Shown here: positions 1 through 14,700 of the stretch, piece by piece
Position numbering within the stretch: the first letter of the stretch is position 1
How the letters are laid out: each line of letters starts with the position of its first letter
Assembly (NCBI GenBank): GCA_030762175.1
Contig: CM060834.1
Coordinates: 33,981,501-34,045,500, forward strand
Direction: 5' to 3'
From: Metallyticus violacea
Taxonomy: Eukaryota; Arthropoda; Insecta; Mantodea; Metallyticidae
Length of the DNA: 64,000 nt
The notes under the pieces: model-generated
Database searches by the model: none
Told to the model about the DNA's origin: nothing
The model's input: the letters and a program-made list of their open reading frames with translations, nothing else
Position numbers and translations under genes: made by a program

Positions 1-91
1 TTGAGTATACAGTTGATTCTGTTACTTATGTGAATACCATGCTAACCCCATTTTCAAAAAAATTAACCGCCAGAGAGCGTGATCATGCAAT

Positions 92-391
92 TTTTTTAAA
101 AAGAACTTGGCCACTGCTCACACTGCAAATCATTTCATGCGAGCAACTCACAATGTGTTTCTACAAGACAGATTTATTAGTAGAGAGCAATGACCCTGTC
201 GGTCCCCAGATAACAGCCTGTGATTATTATCTCTAGGGCCAATTAAAAATGGAGTGTACACGATGAGCCCGCACGCCATACGTGAACTCAAAGATGATAT
301 TCCTCAGGAATTTGTTCCGATTTCTCAAACTGAACTACAGCGAGTGGCGAATAATTTTCTAAAGAAATGCCAAAAAACGTATGGAGGATGA
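92..391 (+). pseudogene. Tc1/mariner-type transposase relic (C-terminal DDE part)
   Basis: Decayed C-terminal half of a DDE transposase, the enzyme that cuts and rejoins transposon ends. Read across three frames it gives NLATAHTAN (92-130), the usual QQDGATAHTA block with its aspartate replaced by Asn, then RSPD (200-211), then after a +1 shift TACDYYL (213-233), then ELKDDIPQE and LQRVANNFLKKC before a stop at 389-391. The order and spacing match the end of insect Tc1/mariner-superfamily transposases, where the SPD and DYYLWG blocks carry the last catalytic acid. In-frame stops at 191-193, 234-236 and 264-266 show it is dead. The N-terminal half lies outside the window or is lost. No terminal repeat was recognised downstream. 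Confidence 0.75.
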
Positions 392-3089
392 ATATCGTCT
401 GTTTCAACATCTCATTTTATAAGAGAGTAACAAGCTTCTTAAAGTGTTTTATTTATTGTTGGTTTCTTTGACTGTTTTAGCCTTTCACTAATCACCAAGA
501 CCCGCTGACTGGTTAACAAACGGCACTCTCGCTCATAGGCAAAATACTCCGGGGGGGGGGGGGAATAAAACTGATCGCATGGTAGTAATAAGGTTAAAGT
601 AATAAAATGATACCGTTTAAACGTTTACTTTTCGTGTTTTATGTTTGATATTTTGCTACATAGTTCTTCAAAACTATCTAAAATTTAAAACTTTATTTCG
701 ATATAAAAATAAAAGTGAGCATATAATCTGCAATTCTCGTTTCCATAGCGCGGAATTCTACTCATATTTTCCATAACCATATCTATCGTTTTCCTTAAAG
801 GATTTCTACTTTTAGATATACTGTAAAACATCTCTTGAATTTCGCATAATTCATTATTTCTGGTCGCAATATTTTTGAGTTAATTTTATTCCATAAATAA
901 TCAAAAAAAGTTATATGGAAGAAATAAGTTTAGAATCGTAGGTAGAACGAAACCACCTATTTATCTTAAAACGAAATGAGGTACATATAATTCTCAAAAA
1001 TGAATTCTGGTATCTATACTGATGGAAGCTTATTTCAGTGTTCGGTTTAATTTGAATTATTGAAAGGAAAAAAAAACATTTTATCGCCTCACTCTGTGTC
1101 CCATACTACAACTGTAGCCTTTCGGAGAGCGGTTTCTAGTCGCGCTACTTTGTCCCAGCACAGTGCAGTGAAATGCACACAGGCTGATTTCGCGCTGCAT
1201 TGTGAATTGGAGCGTTTCCCACAACCCTGTCCACAAGCACGGGATACTGTTTGCCAGTGTGTTACTGCCACAACATTAAGCGTTCACTATAGTGAATATA
1301 GTTAACAATAGGTTCTTAAGAGAATTTACATATAAGCTCTAAATGGTACATTTTTAGTGAATTGTAGGAGAAATGTTTGTTTTATTTTGTTGTTTTATCT
1401 ACGTTAATATCTCTTACCATGGAAACTAGATTTTAAAGTGTGTTCCAAAATACCCTGCATTCTATAATGCAATGATTCGCTGAACGTGCCTTGTGCTAGG
1501 TTACTAGAAGGGATTTACAGTCTGTTGACGATTCCAGAATGCAATACATACAATTCTACCCCAATATGCAAGTTCTCTAATACAAAGCTGCCTAATTTAA
1601 TGAATAACATACTTTACTACTTTAATACAGTTTCAGGCAATGCACTGTAGAAAAAAGTATCAATCAAACTACAATACAGGTCAGCTCACATTAATATCAT
1701 AATTATAATGAGCAAAGAGGAGCACTAAAATTTTTGACAACATTTGTAAATTAGGCAGAAAATAGATAAGATATAGTTGAAAAAACTTAAAATCACTGCA
1801 AATAATTGCTAAAGAATACCTGGATCAAATAAAGTATGTTAGTAAAGTAATTTCACGCATTATAAAATTCACAAACGATAACAAAATAACAAATTTAGTG
1901 ACTATTGCATCATGGACACAATATGGACAGAATATTAATAGCTTCTGCAAGAGAAAAAGAAAGCAAATTAGTGCTAAAATATTAAAAAGCCACCGTTCCA
2001 AATAAAAGTTATCACAAAACACGAAAGTGGTTCGTCCGGTTCCCAAGCCCCAGGTCAAAATAAAGCGAGAAGAGCAAGTGGTGAACTATCTGGCAGAGAG
2101 AAGGAAGGAGTTACATAATTTAATCAATCAGCTATAAACCCTGCTTTACAGAAAGTCCGAGGTGGGCGAAACAGGAAGGGCAAGAGGAGGGGAAAAATGA
2201 TTACATAAAGTTACATGGGCACAATATATTATAATTTATTTATTTTTAGAACATTTAGTGTGATCTTTCCCTCATATAGGGGATTTGTAAATAAGAAATA
2301 AATACCTGTTTCAGAAAAAATAATTTTACTGACAACATATTTCATTTTACAAAATTAACAATGATCTACATAAACAATTACTTTTTTCTTCTTAAAATAC
2401 GCATAAAAGGGTAAATCAAATTGTTCACACATCTTATCAGAGGGATGTAACCGCTTTCGCAATAAATCCCAAATGAAAATATTTTTTATTTATTCTTTCA
2501 CGTGGCATGCCAGGAAAAGTTCTTTAATTTGTAATATTTGCAGTAACCGGACTTTGTGGTTACTATTTCCGTTCGGTGTGTGAACAGGGAAGTAACCAAT
2601 TATATGGCAAGCACCACAGCTGCGTTGATTGCCGCACTAAGCGCTGTAATTCGTTAACCAGACAGAGCTATTGAATTGCCACATGTTAATATCCAATTTT
2701 ATCCTGCGTTCCGGAAGGTTACAGACATACGCAAGGCTGCGTTGAGGGTGCATGTAAACAACGGCATGGCTTGTCACTCTTACTTCAATGATTTCGCCCC
2801 CCACTGATTGTTAAATGTGTAATGGCCGGCACGCCTAATACACAACCATATATTTTCAAAAGATACCCCATGGGTTTCTAAGGGCGAGTTCATAATGTAC
2901 TATTGCGAAGAAAATTCGTTTCAATCCATGCTTCGCTTCGAACTGCACCCTTCCTGTTAAAGGGTGGCTTTATGACTGAACATATAAGATTATTGTAGTT
3001 ACGGGCTCCCTTAACGGGGTTGCTTACTAGGAAAGTTAGTATTTTTACTAAATGCATAAAATAATACTATATTTAAAACTGATTATAAT
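392..3089. other. No gene recognised; AT-rich DNA with two GC-richer islands
   Basis: No credible exon or mobile-element motif was seen. A 13-G run lies at 551-563. Segments 1080-1275 and about 2430-3020 are less AT-rich than their surroundings. They resemble old repeat copies, but I could not match them to anything else in the window. Confidence 0.5.
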
Positions 3090-3164
3090 AACCTGTGTTA
3101 TAAGAGATGTTGAAATTAATGCCCCTCAGAGGCAATACATTGCCTTTATCGGCATAGGTAATTC
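3090..3164 (-). repeat. 75-bp dispersed repeat, copy 1
   Basis: Its reverse complement matches 61997-62072 at roughly 80% by eye. The two share the block ACATCTCTTATAACACAGGT almost exactly (reading minus here), the block GAGGGGCAT, and a GGCAAT..ATTGCC palindrome. The two copies face opposite ways 59 kb apart. The family is not recognised. Confidence 0.65.
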
Positions 3165-5522
3165 CCGTGTTTCAACCAACCTTCCCCGGCAAGAACATGG
3201 TGAGTGGAACACGTTTCTTGTTATTGAGAGATTCTGCCTCTCCTAACTTTTTAAAAAGGGGGCACAAAAGGTTTTTCTACTTGGAACACGATTGGTAAGA
3301 TATTTTCCTGAGAATCGTCTAATTATTTTGCTGCAAGAATTTTTTTCACGTATAAAATCAGTTCTTCAAGATATATTTATATAGTGATATAACTAACGAG
3401 AACAATTAGGACACAATTGACATACAATGAATGCACCGAGTGACACACGATAACTGACTAAACCCCTTTTCAAATTAACTACCAGCTGCTAACTAGACAT
3501 GCATTATAGGCCTTGACGGCTGGCTTTTTGCGCTCTGCGGGCCTATAACCCAAAGAATTTCACTGTATATTTGTATATTATATATTCATATATTTATATG
3601 CAATATAAGCCATAAGAAACAAAATCCTATAGCAATAACAAACAAATGATATTTTACAAAGTTAATTTAGTACTTCGATATTGCCAGTGGTCTTGCAACT
3701 GCAAGGGTATGAACAAAATTACCATTAACGAAAGAGGGTTAACCCGGGAGAAATATGACAAAGTCTAGTACTGATGAATAGCAAGTAGAACAAAAGAGGA
3801 ATAAAGACGCAAGAAAAGCCTGTTGCGCAGAATGATTAATGATTGTTTAGACATGGTGTAGCTAGCGATCAGCTAGTTCATTCATGTACACGTCATACTG
3901 AAGGCTTCCAGCACATGCTACATGTTTCCCTGCTCTTTATTTATTGCCTGTTCCCACAGGAATATATTGTAATCGCCTGGCCAAGACAAACGGCGTGCTT
4001 TACAACTGGGAGAGATTGCAAACTATCCAGATATGCTAAGAGAATAAGGTAATTCCGAATATTTAAATTTTTGTAATAATATGGTAATTAGAACCATAAA
4101 CACCCTCATCTATGTCCGTCGACATTCCATTGACCTTAGCCGCTTGGTGATACACCTTCGAAGCGTAAAAAAAAAAAAAAAAAAAAAAAAACTCCTAGAG
4201 CTGATCGTTTTTTTTAATTAATTTTTTATTCGTAAAAATATAAATTATACTAGAACATAAAATATAAGTAATAAAATAACATTAATACTTTAGTTGAAAT
4301 TCATCTATAGACGTTTTCTCAGCCAGGTGACTTCCCAAGAAAACTTCTAAGAACGCTGCCGCCACAAACCTCGAAAGAAATTCATCGTTTGATGTCGACA
4401 GTACATATAAAAACAATGCTGAATGTCGCAGTTTGACTTGACCGCTATATAGTAAAATGTATATTTATATTTATTCCAGGAAACACCAGGAAAGTGTAAA
4501 ATGTTTTTACATCTTATTTTTTTTGCAGAATAAGTATAATTCTTGTAGACAGGATGGGTTTTTACATGATAAACTTTCAGCCTAGCCTTAACGAGGGAAA
4601 TTATTATTGGAAAAAATCACTGTCTTGCCACACTTTTATATGTTTTTTCTAAAACTCTGAGATGAAATTTTGAAAATGGAAAAGCCCATTTAGATACAAC
4701 TAGCAAAAGGTCTTTTCATGATCAGAGAAAACTAGGAGATTATCGTGTTTTACAACATGGCGTCTCGAAATGCAATTCCCCAATGTTGTTCTCGAAATTC
4801 AGCTTTGTATGTTTGCCTGATTGATGCTTTTTTATTTCGTTCTTTCAAAATCACTTTAGAAAATTTCTATATATTTCTGCGATCGCTTTTTAGGTTGTTC
4901 TTCCCATGGGTAATTATTTCGCTCTCTTACCAACATAAACACTGTGATAGACTTCACTTCAATTAACCTCAGGAGGTTAAAATTCAATATCATTCATTAA
5001 CAAAGATGAATAAGAATAATATTTGGTATATTTAACACTTAATTTGTTTATAAATAATGAATAGAATTCGGAATTTTTAAGCACCAAACACACTACTGAA
5101 CTCACTAGACGGGTTCGCGTGACCCTAATGAGAAACAAATGAGAGATTTGCTTTCTTTTTCTTTCTTTCTTATGTGTCTTCTATTGATTCTGGGTGCAAT
5201 AACTCACTCCCGATATTTAGGTTATGAATTGTTTAAGCCGTTCTTTCTAATGACATCAGTTTATATTTTATAATGCACATTGATGTTGAATAATACAATT
5301 TTATAATTACGGAGTGTTTCTGGGGACAGGATATAAACTTCTACTCATACTTTGCATACAACAAAGGGACTTAGGTCCGTTTTCTTACCAACTTCTTAGA
5401 AGAAGAACAAGGGTCTTTACAATTATATCTTCATTCATATTCTTACAAAGTACCTCGATACATTAATTATTTAGACAGCTGCCTCTACGACCTGTGTCTT
5501 TATATCGCTTCATTGAGGTTCA
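3165..5522. other. No gene recognised; poly(A) run
   Basis: Mostly AT-rich sequence with no exon-like frame. A run of 25 A at 4167-4191 may mark the tail of an old retroelement on the plus strand, but nothing recognisable precedes it. Confidence 0.45.
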
Positions 5523-5956
5523 TTAGTTACCTCCGCAACTACCCGTCATCTCATGAAGAAGCTCTTGAACGATGTTCTCAGCAGAACTAAGACGTGCTAA
5601 TTTCAATGCTATAGATTCAGGATCTACAAGGAGACCGAAACACTCGCCGAAAGGTGGAGCGCGGATTCGGTCGTTGCTATTCAGATGCTCAAGACGCGGG
5701 CTCTGCGGACCCTGAGTACCCGTGGGTACTTCTGGTGTTACTAGAGGAACGCAGAGTTGCAATGTACGAGCCCTCTCTTCGGAGAGTGTTCGGATGGGTT
5801 GAACTCTACAGGGTATGTGGTGCCGTCACCCACGGTAAATTGAGTACCTGCGGCTGCAGTGTGCCGCGCTTTAGGCGAGTACCATGTTGGCAGAGGTTCA
5901 GTCCTCAAACGCTGTTTCCCAAGGAAGAAGGTGAGCTCCCTTAATGCTTTGGTCAC
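5523..5956 (-). other. Unrecognised coding-like block, two overlapping minus frames
   Basis: A GC-richer, CpG-rich island in AT-rich DNA. On the minus strand one frame runs 5956-5741 (about 71 codons, with stretches such as KQRLRTEPLPTWYSPKA and VEFNPSEHSPKRGL). A second frame runs 5762-5523 (79 codons, with RIRAPPFGECFGLLVDP and ALKLARLSSAENIVQELLHE) and ends at a stop at 5523-5525. They overlap by 22 bp, so one frameshift would join them. The second frame has an amphipathic, protein-like composition. I do not recognise either. It could be a gag-like or other mobile-element fragment, a retrocopy, or chance. The plus strand is also open over 5654-5944, which weakens the case. Confidence 0.3.
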
Positions 5957-8900
5957 TCACCGGTTAACTTCAGTTAAGGCCTGTGCTAGGTAAGGCCGAC
6001 CGACCAGTGTCATCTGCTAGCTGTTCCGTACGGAGTTCGGAACGGTGCGTTATTTGCCTGCAGACGAATGGCGGGTCGGTTTAGCTTCTAGCTACCGTCT
6101 CAATGCAAAAAATCCGCATCGACTCCGGGAATAATCCAACTTGATTGGAAGTGGGCGAGAACCTGATTAATGTCCGAAACACTGCAGGGTAATAGCCGTT
6201 GTGTGTGGTATATGAGGTTTTGCTTTTTGCAGCAAAACAATTCTGTTTTTTTTCCCATGGTCAGCTGTTGATAGCTTAGTAAAATCTAAACAAAGAAACA
6301 TTTTAACCGAAACCAAAACTAGATAAATATAAAACTCTAAAATGAATAGATATTTCAATATTTTTAAGAGAAAAAAACAATAATACATATTAAAATATTT
6401 CGAGACAAAGTCTTTTTTCCAGAAGAAGCATTATTTTTAGCCCGTTAAGAAAATACCAACTTAACCTTCAAAAACTTAAGAAGTGACAAATTGGAAATTT
6501 GGAAAACTAAATAGATAAGAAGACAATATTGGTACACTTGTCAAAAAAAGGAAACACCAGCAAATACAGTGAAATATGTGTGAATAGCAAATAAACACTT
6601 TTCAGAGCTATAGATATTAATTGAGACCAAACGGAGTGCATCCTTTATGAAAAACCAAGGTTGCTATCACATTGTTATATTTTTGGTAATTAACGCTTTT
6701 ATAATTGAAATCGTATCTGTTCGAAAATTACAGATTTCCAAAATAACACCATAAGGAAAAACCGTTAAACTTTAAACATACAGAAGATCGCGTTTTATAC
6801 GATGATTTCCTTTCAACAAACATGGTGCATATAGAGGGAGAGGAAAAAAGTTGTTTTGCAGCACCAGAGCTGCGGTTTATGACAAATCCTTGGCAATCCC
6901 ACAAAAAACATGTGCTTATGAAACACATGCGCGCCTATCTGGAATGAGATCGGGGTGAAAGGGGGAGAGAATTTAATTTTCAAACCGCTCGTATACCTAG
7001 CATACTTCACTGTCGGTCTCCTGCGGCGAGCTCTTCATATCTACCGTTCACAATACAACGCATCTCAGTCACCCCACATCTCCTTCCGAATTGATTTCCA
7101 TTGGACAACACTTCATAATCTTACCACCAATGCCTTTCCCTCACCAGTTCCATTTTCAAAAAGCTCTCACCCCCTTTCGCTTCTTCTGTAGAACATGACT
7201 TATATTACCTAAAGCGACCCGTGCAGCTCTCCAACTCTCCTCAGAAAACTCAAATCGTGTCCTCGTCTTTATAAGCTCCCTGGGACTTTCATATCATCTG
7301 CCGAGCAGAAGAACCTAAAACTACGTTTTCATTTCAGGTCTCTTAAATTTGATTTCGAAGGTAATTGGTTCTTGGTTCTTCATTCTGTCAGCTAACTATC
7401 GACCGCAATAGAGGTCGAGGGGTCAGGGTTTCTTTTTACTAGTCCCAAGTTCCACCTTGAAATTATTATTATATTATTTGGTCTATAAGGTAGGTTGACT
7501 CGTTGAACAGGAATATTATGGTTGTTGCTACGTATGTAAATGAATGTGATCTCAGGGTTAATTTTGGACTGTTTTTAATGACTTAACGTCAATAGGGGGG
7601 GAAGGAGATTGCTCACTGAAATAACGAAGTTCGGCACTGGTTGAACATTTAATTTATTTTAGAACTTGGAAGGTTCAGGAACATGCTGTTCTTCGGCGTA
7701 TTATAGTTCGCGGTATTCACTCGCGTATTTATTCTCTAGGACACGATGGTGATTATTGTTGCTATTACGTCAAAATTCCTGACTGACTCTTACTGAACTA
7801 GAGAGGGCTTAGACTGCTTTAGAATGACTTGGACTGCCTGCTTTCGAATGATCGAAAAGACGAACTTTCAATCGCTGTAGAAAATAACTCTTGAATGCCT
7901 CAATGCTGCTGATACAATTCTTGAATCGCAATCTTCTGAACCTTTACTCCTTTAATGCCCTTAATTCCTCACTTCTGACTCTGTACTCCAGTTTTCTGTG
8001 ACATCGCCACGCCTCTCGCTAAATTAATGTCCCTTGATTAATTATCATTCTATTCTTTAGTTATATGTTCGCTATTGGCTATCATAAACTATTCATTATA
8101 TCGCTAATTTCTCCTGATTCGTTGATTTTTATTCGATGCCCATTGGATAAAATTGTTTTCCCCCTTCTGATCTACAATGCCTTCCCACGCTTGATTTTTC
8201 CAAGAATGGCCTGTCATAAATTTAGGCACTTTGCTTACATGCTTGATTTCTAAAGTAAAATCTTCTTCCGCACGATCTCATTTTCTACGAAAACGCGTGC
8301 TTTTTGACAAAGGGGCAAGTACCGTTTCCTATTGAACCCGCTATTTGCAATGTTATTAACCCTGACACCAAACAGATGTCTCGGCTGGGTTGTCCGTGAG
8401 AGTTGACAATGGGCGAAGCTTAACCGAAAGACCTTTTTCTCTCAGCTATGCTAATGGTTTCCGACAATACAGCAGTTCCATCCTCCATTACAAACAAATA
8501 TATGGTATTACAGGAAGATAACTGGAATATTGCTTACTAGTAACAAGACATATCTATACATGCACACATTAATCCATATAATATTGGGGTCCGCCTTTTA
8601 ATTATAATATTAATACTCTTGATTACCTGAAATAAGATACAATTATTATTATAGTTGTTGTCAGATGTAATTATACTTAAAAAGGAAATTTTGGGACAAC
8701 ATTTCCTGCTTCAACCTTCAGCACTCCTGAAGATTTTTTCCTCTTCTGTAAAAAGGTCATCCTACCTGATGATAACTAAATAGTGACAACGTTCTCGAAA
8801 GCTTAGGTAATTACGAGGTGGTGCACTCTCTCTTCGCACACGTACATTTTAAGACAAAAATTACCAACCGATGGAAACCATGTTCAATTCTGAAAATATC

Positions 8901-8964
8901 AGAAGCATTCCCTGAAGCTGAACGACGGCCTCAGTTCATGTTCAAGTTATATCACAATATAGAT
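5957..8964. other. No gene recognised
   Basis: 6000-6150 continues the GC-richer island. 7000-8000 is rich in C and T on the plus strand. Neither holds an identifiable domain, tRNA-like head or terminal repeat. Confidence 0.45.
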
Positions 8965-10198
<1,234 letters not shown>

Positions 10199-10858
10199 TT
10201 AAACAATATTACCAACCTTTAAAAATAGTTAACAAAATTTATAAGCAGTGTATTCCAAAAATGCAATGAAGTATCATACAAGTAAATATTTATTCCCACT
10301 CTTAACTGGTTTACCACCCCCCTCTCTTAAGCTTGTTAAAGAAGGCGTAAACTGCAGAAAATCATATTCAACAATTCAGGAACTCACAAAAGAACAACCT
10401 TGCGTTTATACGGTTGAGGCTCAAAGTAGGTCAAAATGAGCCTCATTACGAAAAATAGATTAGGATACTTAATGCAGTTAAGACTAATAAACAAACAAAT
10501 CAATACGGGTATGCCTTTGGTAAATTTAGGCCGTGTTCTAGGCCCAACTATGCCATGGAACTACTGTTTTCCTTGTTCGTTGACTGACGCCCACCTCCGA
10601 GAACAATTTGGGCCTACATTTGTTGAGATCCATTCTCATTACCATCTTGCACCTTTACACTTTGTTCTTGAAGTCTGTTGTGCTAAGTCTGCAGTTCTGT
10701 AATCTTCTTTGGCACACCTGAATGGAGTTTCCTTTGCTTTTCAAGAGCGCCGAGCCGGAGGCACGCACGTTTTTAGGTCTTAAAAGTTAATTCTTCGGTT
10801 AAGGGATTTGTCCAATCCCAAAAAGTGAAAATAAGCAGTGGACGTCATAAGCATCGTC
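10199..10858. other. No gene recognised
   Basis: Two short plus-strand frames (10248-10439 and 10436-10702) show no domain. The segment just upstream of 10859 may be the eroded N-terminal part of the transposase relic there, but I could not align it. Confidence 0.45.
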
Positions 10859-10950
10859 TGGTTCCAACAAGATGGTGCAGCGGCACACTGTTGTTGTTCG
10901 TGACTGGCTCGATGACAAGCTTCAGAATTCACCTGTATCATTGCCTTAGC
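10859..10950 (+). pseudogene. Tc1/mariner-type transposase fragment (QQDGA block)
   Basis: WFQQDGAAAH is encoded at 10859-10888, followed after a one-base frame change by HTVVVRDWLDDKLQN (from 10884) and a stop at 10947-10949. This is the block around the second catalytic aspartate of Tc1/mariner-superfamily DDE transposases (usual form FQQDGAxxHTA). That Asp (GAT 10871-10873) is kept. No third-acid block or terminal repeats were found, so only a small piece survives. The family is clear from the motif; the exact subfamily is not. Confidence 0.7.
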
Positions 10951-12630
10951 CTCCTCACAAACCATGCGAGATAATGCATAGTGAAGTTTCATTAATGAGA
11001 GAGTGCGACAGCATCGATATGCTTTCAATAAGTGACGTCATAAATACATTAAAATGAACGAGAGAATATGGTTAGTTACACTGACGTCCTAGACTTATAA
11101 AATGTATATTTTCCATTCATATTTCATAAATATATTCAAAAATATAGCATAATAACATATTATTGAAGTTGCACTAGGACGTTTCGCTAACCCTTTACGC
11201 AGACCCGATGTAATGACTAAAATAATTAAGCCAAATTTTGTTTCTTGCAACCATTTAAACGTACTAGAATATATAAAGTAACAATGACACTTTTGTCATT
11301 TATTGTTTCTGTAGCAAGTTTCTAAAATCAAATTGTAGTGACAATGGCTGGAAATTCAGCATTTTATTAAACATGCTGATAGCTTTGATCATTTGAACTA
11401 TGATTTTAGTGGTTACAAAGAGTGATATTTGCTCTGCATAAATCCACCAGGACGTGACCACCAAAAGAGAGGGTCTGTATGTTTGCTGTGACGTCATTCC
11501 TGGTAGGTATGTGCAGTGGATTAATCAAGTAACAAAGCTTGTTTTCATCATTAATGTCGAACTTCTAAAATAATTAATCCTCGCGAATGATGAAATTGAT
11601 TTTGTGATTAGAAGTACAAAATTGATGCGATAGAGTATGGTTCAATTATAAGAGGATCTCTTGATCTCATAAAGTAACTATTTTAGACTGTAATTTCCTT
11701 TTATTATATTTACGACGCCATTGTATCGGTGGAGTTATTTAGTTCGTTTGTGTAGAAAGAACAATCTATGTGAAACAGTTTTCCGGTCCTTAAAATAAGG
11801 ACTGATCAAAAGATCCGGAAATCAGCATAATTAAATGAAGTTTGTAGAAAAGAACAATGAATTACTTATACTAGATGATCAAACTTATTCCTGTTTTACT
11901 GCAGGTCATATGAAATTAATTACGTCACTATTACAGAGTAAGTTTCTATAACCCTAAGTTTCCAATTGGTTGATCTAGTTGTGAGAATTCATTATTAAGG
12001 GCGAGATGAACCTCGGAGAGAGAAAAGCAAAAGTTACTGCCACGTCGTAGTTAAGTCAGTTTGTTCACTAAATGGACGTTGTTAGTTCTTAACCATTCCC
12101 TAGTTTGAATCGTACTCACGGTTTCACTACCTCTTCAAGTCAAAATGCGCTGATTAGCAATTACTTCATTCAAAATGACTCGTGGTAAAGTCCGAATAAA
12201 TTTGATCATCCAGTATATTAAGTAAATGTACATGAAATAAAATTGTAGAATTATATATATAAGCGAAGAAATAAAGATTTTTAGCATTAATTATTGTTGT
12301 TAGCAAAGATGGATTTACTGTCAGAAATTTTAGCTCAATCTGAAAAAAATGAATTGCTACTAATCCCGGAAAAAATCGTATGATACTTACTAGAAGAAAT
12401 ACGACAGATTCGTTAATTGGATGAACCAGAAGTATATTAAGAACATTTCAGAAACTTTAGTGTTGGCATATATTTCAAAACAGGTTACTATTATCAAATA
12501 CTTATAGATTTGGTAGCTAATGTTAATTTATTTATTTAATTACTTAATTGTACTGTGTTGTAAGATTTCTACATATGCATTTTTTTCAATCTACAATTGG
12601 GATTACACCCGGAGGCAGTAGGTAAATATT
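10951..12630. other. No gene recognised
   Basis: AT-rich sequence. The minus-strand frames at 10780-11028 and 11300-11497 show no domain or splice context and are treated as chance. Confidence 0.5.
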
Positions 12631-12725
12631 GAAATTACAATATTTACAGCTCTCACTTGCAATTATGTCAACAGTAAAGAAACAGTGAAATTAAATATTT
12701 ACAGCTTTTACTTACAATTATGTCA
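12631..12725. repeat. Two-copy direct repeat, period about 56 bp
   Basis: Units at 12631-12671 and 12687-12725 share ATATTTACAGC followed by TTACTT..CAATTATGTCAA-like sequence, with a few substitutions and a 2-bp length difference. Confidence 0.8.
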
Positions 12726-13065
12726 AGATAATTAAAATACATTTCAACCGAATTAAATACATGTAAACCTAATTAAATGAATAAAATACACGTCAACCTA
12801 TTTAAATATACGACAACGTATTAAATACATGTAACCCTTATTAAATACAAGTAAACCTAATTAAATACATGTCATCTAATTAAGTACTAATCAACATAAT
12901 TAAATACAATTCAATACATTAAAAACATTTCAACACAAATAGCTCAAATCAAATTAATTATAAACCTGTCAACATAATTAAATGCATTTCAACCTTATTA
13001 AAACACGTCAACCTACTTAAATCCACGGCAACATAATTAAATATATGCATGTCAGTCTATTTAAA
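12725..13065. repeat. Diverged AT-rich minisatellite (unit about 20-24 bp)
   Basis: About fifteen degenerate units with the core ATTAAATACATGTCAACCTA, seen as AATTAAATACATGTAAACC, TATTAAATACATGTAACCC, AATTAAATGCATTTCAACC and similar. Spacing varies between roughly 20 and 27 bp. It follows directly on the two-copy repeat at 12631-12725 and probably grew by the same kind of slippage. Confidence 0.75.
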
Positions 13066-14700
13066 TATTATGTCCATGTTTTAACTGCAGGTTTGGAAGA
13101 TGAACTGCTAATTCCACAGACATATTTAGGTTGAATTTGTCCCCTTCTTAAAGATTTTATCTTCATTCTCTTCTATGCCCTGATGAACTGGTACCCACAT
13201 GACTCTACTTAGTTATCCTGTAGCAATCTCACCAGGATTTGAAGACATTCCCTTATCAAATTAAATTTGTAATAGTTAAATGCTTAAAGATGTCTTGACT
13301 GTCTAGGAAGATGAAAATACACTTTTTCGCTTGTCTTTACATTGTAACGCAAATTTTGTACAGTCACCTATAAAAATAACATGAAAAGCAGCCTGTGAAT
13401 GTAAAATCTGCAAAATTTACTTACAAAGACCTATCCAAAGTGAAGATAATCATGATAGGCATACGGAATTCTGTGAGTTGTACACCCAATGACATGAAAT
13501 CGATATCAATTTTCACAAAACCAATCTTTAGAATAAGTAATTAACTTTTAAGACAAGCAGAAGAGTGAACAGGAACAGATTTTTCTATTGAATTCTGTGA
13601 ATCAACTTTGGCGAAAATGCTGGTGTGAATTTTGGATTTATTTTTTGACAGACAGCTAATTTTGAAAATTACCTTTATTTTCTTCTTCAACTTATGTATA
13701 AATGTAAAACAATATATTTTTGAGCATCTGGAACCAATCTGAGAGACAATTATATGCAAAGGATGGTGAATCTTCACTGTGAAATAATTATAAGGAACTA
13801 GAACGTTTGACGAATGGATTAGCAAACATGGTACGAGTGAATTGCTTCCTTGTTCATCAGCTCTTGTACAGATTTATGTACAGTGTGAGGTCTATTAAAA
13901 ACGAAATTTATTCAGTTAAATGCTTGGTAAGAAACACATTCGATGTGAATTCCAACATTATGCTTTAATATATATATGTAAAGGCAGAAGGCCAGTATGA
14001 GCACTTCCTCTAAACTAGCAAGCAATGTGTTAATATAGTTTTTTGCAATAAATGAAAACTGTGTGCTTTGTGTCTAATTAAATGAATAATTACATTTTGT
14101 GAATATGTTTATGGGGCATTCTGTACTTTCGAGTTAACAGGATCAACAACCAACACATGTTCGAGAAGAATTATTTGTCAAATAACTAATTTGAAAACAT
14201 TTGATCTGTTAATTGCTTTAATCTTTAATTAAGAACGCAAGTTAATGAAATGTAATTAAATGTAATCATAAATTTGGATTATAAACTTTAATTGCACTCA
14301 AAATTAAAGTAAATTAAGTAAATATGCTAATTCGATATCCAGGGAAGGGGCTAAACAGAATGGTATTCAGCAATGTGTACAAGTATTTTTCATTAAATTT
14401 GTATGGTTATTCGTCAAATATACACATAGGTACATGGATGTTCAATTAGAGTTAAATAATCTAAAGTTAATTATTTAGAACTCAATACTTTTTGTATAGC
14501 CTCCAGTGTAGCGTTGGTTCTTATTGGTTATTGATTAAAATAATGGACGGCATAGTACATTTTGATGTATACCTGCTCATCGGGACAGCAAATTCAACAA
14601 TTCAGGTGAATTAATTGTTTCTAAAGTAAATTATTTATGGCGCAAAGAAGCTTTATTTACATGCACATGTCATAATGATGTCACAGAAATACGCACTGTT
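13066..14700. other. No gene recognised
   Basis: AT-rich sequence. A minus frame of 94 codons at 13541-13825 is rich in Lys, Ile and Ser, as expected from base composition, and has no recognisable domain. Confidence 0.5.

Noticed and set aside
8700..8810. Penelope-like or other retroelement untranslated region around CCTGATGATAACT and TTCTCGAAAGCTT
   Set aside because: Too short and generic, with no GIY-YIG or RT sequence nearby.
12725..13065. CRISPR-like array
   Set aside because: Units are degenerate and unevenly spaced with no unique spacers, and the sequence is plainly eukaryotic.
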